This document shows, piece after piece, positions 59,294-64,000 of a DNA stretch of 64,000 nt (within the stretch, counting starts at the first letter, position 1; every line of letters starts with the position of its first letter). The notes beneath the pieces are model-generated. The model ran no database searches, was not told the DNA's origin, and saw only the letters and a program-made list of their open reading frames with translations. The stretch covers positions 1,364,001 through 1,428,000 of the forward strand of contig WBMQ01000001.1 in the NCBI GenBank assembly GCA_016630905.1, read 5' to 3'. This DNA is from Capillidium heterosporum (Eukaryota; Entomophthoromycota; Entomophthoromycetes; Entomophthorales; Capillidiaceae). A program made the position numbers and the translations under genes.

Positions 59294-60712
59294 GTTGCTA
59301 TTTTTTATGCTTTTTGAAGTTTGCTACTTGGCCCTTATATACTTTCTGCCAAAGTAGAATGGCTCATTGTCGCAAAAATCGTTATCCCGGATTCAACTAC
59401 ATTTTAGAGCTTCTTTAAAAGTTTATCAGCAAATAAGGGTCTGCTTTTTCCAAAACATGATACAGTGGTTGGTTAGATCTTTATAAGAATTCCTAATGAT
59501 AAATTGAGGTTGGTAAATAGCCGAATATGCCGCAAATCTATTTATCCTGTCAATTATTCAATTATATTTGATTCATACGTACAGTGCAGATACTTAATTT
59601 GTCCACGCATTTTTACTTTGAAAGGAGTCTACCACTTTACTGAAATCTAAGAAAGAACTAAAACTGTAAATTAAAACGACAAGCCTAGCCCAAAAGGGTG
59701 GAAAATTACACAGCCAAACTTTTCGGTGCTACAGATTAGACAGAATCAATTATGTTGAAGAGTTTAACTTCTCTGTTAATATATCAATATCCTCAATACT
59801 GCCAAAAAATGCTTAAATATTGAAATTTATATATCGATAAAGGTTGATGGATTTGTACTGGACCTGTTTAAACTTTTGTATAGGCTTTAAGAAACGATGA
59901 AGGATAGATAATTTTTACTATCTGTTTAGTTTTGATTCTATTATAGAATATGCTACTATATAGTTACTTAAATCTATACCTACCTAGCAACTCTAATAAT
60001 GATAGTATATTAAGAGTCTGATAGAGATGGTGATAATAGTAAAGAGGGGAACTTCATCTAATTAAATCGCAGTACTCTTTCAGAAACCAAAGCCAAGACA
60101 AACTTATATCCCTCATATACTATTAGCCATAGAACTTATTTTGAATTAAAACTACCCTGATATATAAACAATAAAAAGGTTACAACTTTTTATTAATTAG
60201 ATACCAGTATCCATAACATGAGTCAAAATTTTACAAGCTCAAAAGCTCATATCGTGTACGGCATGAACCTCCTTAAGACCTGTGGTCAGAATTTTGGATG
60301 AATAATATAACGCCATTGAGGCTAAATTAGACCACAAGTGAAAAGCAGACTAAAATTTCGGGTCACCTGTAGACGTGATATTACCAAAGTGCCGGAATGA
60401 GCTACGCCATCCGACACAGTTTTTAATTTAAGTGGTTGCGTTACCTGAAGCCATTGGTCCAATCTAGCTTTTATAATGCAAATATAAAAGTTCACCCAAT
60501 GGTTTGGATCCAAGTCAAAAATTAAGTTGCATATGATCGAAATGATTTAGAGTTGGGTATGTCATCAATTTTCGAAGCTTGGGAAGTAGATAAAAAGGAG
60601 ACCCATTCTCTCGCTACAACCTTTATCCACTCAACTCAACTTAACTCAGCCAACAGGTAGCTTTTGAACTAAAGAAGTCGACAAATCCAGCTTAATATTG
60701 GTATTAGATAGC
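59294..60712. other. Divergent intergenic, tubby-like copy B / GRP94
   Basis: No gene recognised. It contains the GRP94 promoter. A CCAAT occurs near 60495 (CCCAATGG), but no complete ER-stress or heat-shock element could be asserted. Confidence 0.45.
59334..59341 (-). promoter_or_regulatory. TATA box of tubby-like copy B
   Basis: TATATAAG on the minus strand, 40 bases before the ATG at 59293. Confidence 0.5.
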
Positions 60713-63016
60713 ATGCGCATATTCAAGAAGTTGCTAACTTCGGGGCTAGGCCCCCTATGGCTGATAATAGCCTTAACTATGATGGTTATGTTGACTACTC
60801 CCGTCAATGCTGACACCACCGACAAGAAGCCATCAGCTCCCGAACCTGAACTGGACCCTGAATTGGTACCTTCAGCTTCCCCCCTATCCGACGAACAGCT
60901 TAAATCTGTAGAGGACAAGAAAGAGACTTTTGCTTTTCAGACTGAAGTCAGTCGTGTCATGAATATCATTATCCACTCCCTATACAAGAACAAAGAAATT
61001 TTCCTACGTGAGTTGATCTCCAACGGTTCCGACGCCTTGGACAAGATCAGGTTCCTCTCCTTGACTGACACCGAACGTCTCAAGGCCAATTCAAAACTCC
61101 AACTCAGCATCAAAGCCGACAAGGAGGCCAACACCTTGACCATAACCGACACCGGTGTAGGTATGACTTCCAAGGACCTCAAGAAAAACTTGGGTACCAT
61201 TGCCAAGTCGGGTACCGCTGATTTCCTCAAGAGCTTTGAGAAGATGAACGCCGCCGACAGTAACTTGATTGGTCAGTTTGGTGTAGGTTTCTACTCTGCC
61301 TTCTTGGTAGCCGATAAGGTAGTAGTCGTCTCCAAAAATGACGATGACGACCAGTACATCTGGGAATCCTCCAACATCAGTGACTACTCCATCGTAAAGG
61401 ATCCTCGTGGCAATACCTTAGGTCGTGGTACCCAGATAACTTTGCACCTCAAGTCGGAAGCCAAGGAGTTTTTGGAGCCCAAACACCTCGAGTCGTTGAT
61501 CACCAAGTATAGTGAATACATTGAGTTCCCCATCTACTTGTGGACCAAGTACGAGGTAATTGAAGAGGTAGCCAACGAGGATGCTGAAGACAAGGACGAA
61601 GATGAGGTTGTCGACGAAGAGAAAGCTGAATCTGAGAAGACCAAGAGCGTCACCCGTGAAGTCACTGGATTCAGGTTGATGAACTTAGAGCCCCCTATTT
61701 GGACCAAGGATCCCAAATCTGTAACTCACGAAGAGCACCAACGTCTCTACACCAAGTTGAACGAAGTGGGTCAGTTCTCTACCCACATTCACTTCAAGGC
61801 CGAAGGTGAATCCAGCTTCAAATCCATCCTCTACCTCCCTGAACTTGGTTATGAATCCCTCCGTGCTTCCAAGGTAATCGACGTCCCTGTTAAACTGTAC
61901 GTCAAGCGAGTTTTCATTACCGATGACACCGTCAAACTACTTCCCGACTGGTTGGCCTTCCTCCGTGGTTTGGTAGATTGTGACGATATCCCCTTGAACG
62001 TAAGCCGTGAAACAGTCCAGAACTCCAGGGTAGTTAGACTCATCAAGAAGAAACTATTGGCCAAGGCCTTCGAGATGTTCAACTCTTTGTCCGGTGATAA
62101 GACCAAGTATGACAAATTCCTTGGTGATTTCGGACCCTTCCTCAAGAAAGGTATTCGTGAGGATGAGAACAACCGCGATAAGATTGCCAAACTGTTGCGA
62201 TTCCCCACCTCCAGTGTCAACGAAACCTCTTTCGATCAGTACATTGAACGTATGAAATCTGACCAAAAGAAGATCTATTTCATCACTGGTGGTTCCATGG
62301 AAGCCTTAAAGCGCTCCCCTTATGTCGAAAAGTTGGTAAGCTCTGGCTTGGAAGTCATCTACATGGACCAACCAGTCGATGAGTATACTATGCAACACCT
62401 CCGTAAGTACAAGAACTTGGACTTCGTCCACGCTTTGGCCGCCCAATCGGAAATCAAAGATGACAAGGCTGCTTTGGAAAAGTTGGAAAAAACCTTCAAG
62501 CCCCTAGTTGACTGGTTCACCAAGGTTTTAGGTGACCAAGTTGAGACCGTCAAGCTCAGTACCCGCCTGATCTACTCCCCTACTGCCATCACCCCTTCGA
62601 CTTTGGGTGGCTTATCTGGAAACCAAGAACGTCTCATGAAAGCTCAGGCCTTCGCCTCCCAGCACGAAGTCCAAGTCAATCAATGGCTGAACGCCCGTAA
62701 AGGCTTGGAGTTGAACCCCACTCACCCTATCATTCAGAAACTGCTGACCCAGATTAAGAAGGACCCTAACGACTTGACGACTCGTGATACCGCCCATCTG
62801 TTGTTCCAAACTTCCATGTTACGCTCCGATTACGACCTACCCTCCCCCCAGGCCTACGCTGATCGGGTTGAGAAGTTGATCCGTGCCCAATTGCAGTTGA
62901 GTACCAAATTGGATTATCCCGATGTCGAGGATAAGGTCGACGACAACTTCAAATTCGAATTCAAGGAGGAGAGCAGTGAGAAAGAAGAAGAAATCGATGA
63001 ACATGACGAACTTTAA
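60713..63016 (+). CDS. HSP90B1: Endoplasmin (GRP94), ER-lumenal Hsp90 chaperone with HDEL signal
   Basis: Single exon, 767 residues from the ATG at 60713; an in-frame TTG 15 bases upstream is not needed. A hydrophobic signal segment (LGPLWLIIALTMMVML) ends near residue 34. The N-terminal ATPase domain has NKEIFLRELISNGSDALDKI, DTGVGM, GTIAKSGT, and IGQFGVGFYSAFLVADKV; a short acidic linker (about 290-315) precedes the middle domain (VDCDDIPLNVSRETVQ with the catalytic Arg), then the dimerisation domain. The tail is acidic and ends HDEL, an ER retrieval signal, rather than the MEEVD of cytosolic Hsp90. GRP94 folds secreted and membrane proteins. Codon use is strongly biased, as expected for a highly expressed gene. 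Confidence 0.95.
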   Translation: MRIFKKLLTSGLGPLWLIIALTMMVMLTTPVNADTTDKKPSAPEPELDPELVPSASPLSDEQLKSVEDKKETFAFQTEVSRVMNIIIHSLYKNKEIFLRELISNGSDALDKIRFLSLTDTERLKANSKLQLSIKADKEANTLTITDTGVGMTSKDLKKNLGTIAKSGTADFLKSFEKMNAADSNLIGQFGVGFYSAFLVADKVVVVSKNDDDDQYIWESSNISDYSIVKDPRGNTLGRGTQITLHLKSEAKEFLEPKHLESLITKYSEYIEFPIYLWTKYEVIEEVANEDAEDKDEDEVVDEEKAESEKTKSVTREVTGFRLMNLEPPIWTKDPKSVTHEEHQRLYTKLNEVGQFSTHIHFKAEGESSFKSILYLPELGYESLRASKVIDVPVKLYVKRVFITDDTVKLLPDWLAFLRGLVDCDDIPLNVSRETVQNSRVVRLIKKKLLAKAFEMFNSLSGDKTKYDKFLGDFGPFLKKGIREDENNRDKIAKLLRFPTSSVNETSFDQYIERMKSDQKKIYFITGGSMEALKRSPYVEKLVSSGLEVIYMDQPVDEYTMQHLRKYKNLDFVHALAAQSEIKDDKAALEKLEKTFKPLVDWFTKVLGDQVETVKLSTRLIYSPTAITPSTLGGLSGNQERLMKAQAFASQHEVQVNQWLNARKGLELNPTHPIIQKLLTQIKKDPNDLTTRDTAHLLFQTSMLRSDYDLPSPQAYADRVEKLIRAQLQLSTKLDYPDVEDKVDDNFKFEFKEESSEKEEEIDEHDEL

Positions 63017-63627
63017 ATATTGAAATAAAATTTTGTAGTTTTTACTTTTTGATAGTTGTCGATTCTATATATACTTCTGTGTTTACATCATGATTTACCA
63101 TTTCTAATACTCCAATAACTGTTGCCGATGACTCTACCTTAAAGCTCTAATAAAGCAAATTTGCTTTGAACAGAAGATTGGAAAAACCAACCTTGATGCC
63201 CTTTCCAAAAGAACCTCAAAGATTTACTAGTTGGCATTTGTGTTGGATTGTTGCTACCTCAAATCTCATCACAAATATTTAAGCATTTACTTTGATGATA
63301 ACATGTCAAACTAGACATTTAATTGGGTAGAGTAGTTTGTAAGAGGCAAAGTTTAGCATCCTCATTCTATAAGATATACATTAAATCGATACCTTTCTAA
63401 AAAGCTTCATATGCAATTTTGAATTATCAGCTGTACAAAAGACGTATAAATGGTTGTTAGTTACCTACCTTCAAAGGTTTAGATGTATCTCTAGTTTAGA
63501 ACAGAACGTATAATAAAAATAAATTTATTGCACATATATACAAGACAAACAAAAACTAACAAGGTTTCAAAAACATTTCAGTTTTCGTACCAAGTCAACC
63601 CAGCCAATACAACCCAAACTCCTTACA
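63017..63627. other. Convergent intergenic, GRP94 / ATG2 ends
   Basis: AT-rich; an AATAAA near 63023 and others near 63514 fit 3' processing. No gene seen. Confidence 0.5.
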
Positions 63628-64000
63628 TCAAATACTTCGTCTCGGTTTGTACTTCTAATTACCAAAGAGTTAGAGCCAGCCCCAAAATTAAACTAAAAAA
63701 GTACCTGCTGGCTGCGTATGTACCGACTGGGATCCAACCAATTTAAAGTCCCGATCAACGTCATAGCTACTGCCTCCGTTGACATGAGCATGGGTTGTAG
63801 TAAAGCTATAGGTAATGCTTTGACTACTGACTGGACTTTACCCTAGTTATCAAAAAATAAAATCAGCACAAAACGGGGTTGAAATAAAAATTACTGAGGA
63901 CGAAGGTTCTTGCACTTCAACAGGGACTGCATAGAGTGGGGATCGCGAGTTGAATCCTCGCCTCAAACTACCAAAGGCGAAGGCAACTCCTTTATAAAAG
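63628..64000 (-). CDS. ATG2: Autophagy-related protein 2 (ATG2), C-terminal fragment
   Basis: Three exons of the 3' end: about 63989-63895, 63842-63705 and 63654-63628, with the remainder beyond the right edge. The translated end reads VAFAFGSLRRGFNS, IYAVPVEV-like LYAVPVEVQE, then VKALPIALLQPMLMSTEAVA, MTLIGTLNWLDPSR, and a basic tail KYKPRRSI. The pattern 'P-(I/K)-A-(L/V)-x-x-P-(M)...TEAV...TL-x-G-x-x-N-x-x-DP' is the conserved C-terminal ATG2 region. ATG2 is a bridge-like lipid transfer protein that feeds the growing autophagosome. Introns are 50 nt or so with GTAATT/GTACTT 5' ends. Confidence 0.75.

Noticed and set aside
60698..60712. TTG at 60698 as the GRP94 start
   Set aside because: A normal ATG at 60713 directly precedes the signal peptide; a non-ATG start is unnecessary.
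63930..63965. tRNA-like T-arm (GCGAG TTGAATC CTCGC)
   Set aside because: No matching acceptor, D-arm or A box; on the minus strand the segment is coding sequence of ATG2.

Overview
The window is nuclear DNA of a eukaryote, AT-rich between genes, densely packed, with many very short introns (mostly about 35-60 nt, GTAA/GTAC at the 5' end and TAG/AAG at the 3' end, often with CTAAC just upstream). The gene set points to a fungus: a TGL3/4/5-type patatin triacylglycerol lipase, RICTOR/Ste20 with an HR1 domain, Rav1, Thp3, an Atf-type bZIP and secreted GMC oxidoreductases. An ER Hsp90 (GRP94) ending in HDEL suggests an early-diverging lineage rather than Dikarya, but the species cannot be fixed from sequence alone.

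Layout. 1-42 kb is a housekeeping block: 3' end of a folylpolyglutamate/dihydrofolate synthase (+), PPWD1-type WD40-cyclophilin (+), patatin lipase (-), a 1.8-kb gap and a stretch of unclear coding-like fragments, RICTOR (+), UPF0643 (-), TLS1/C9orf78 (-), a prion-like P/Q/N-rich protein (-), Rav1/DMXL (+), a double-PHD protein (-), RNase H2 subunit B (+), an ATF-type bZIP (-), a PCI-domain THP1/CSN12/PCID2 protein (-) head-to-head with THP3 (+), and SNRNP27 (-). 42-60 kb is an accessory block holding two copies each of a tubby/LURP-like protein, a secreted GMC oxidoreductase and a seven-helix receptor in mirror-image order around about 49.6 kb, with RPN5 in the right arm and a small secreted Cys protein in the left. 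60-64 kb has GRP94 (+) and the 3' end of ATG2 (-).

Main observation. Walking the exon joints shows nine places, in six genes, where the conserved protein continues only after skipping exactly one base (+1); no -1 event was found. They hit PPWD1 (2), UPF0643 (1), TLS1 (1), RPN5 (2), the left GMC copy (2) and the left receptor copy (1), whereas RICTOR, Rav1, the lipase, THP3, GRP94 and others read cleanly. Assembly insertion errors, decaying copies, or true +1 ribosomal frameshifting could each explain this; in six of nine the skip can be placed at an in-frame CCN proline codon. Several genes act in shared processes: RICTOR (TORC2), ATG2 (autophagy) and Rav1 (V-ATPase) in growth and membrane traffic; PPWD1, TLS1, SNRNP27 in splicing; THP3 and the PCI protein in mRNA biogenesis.
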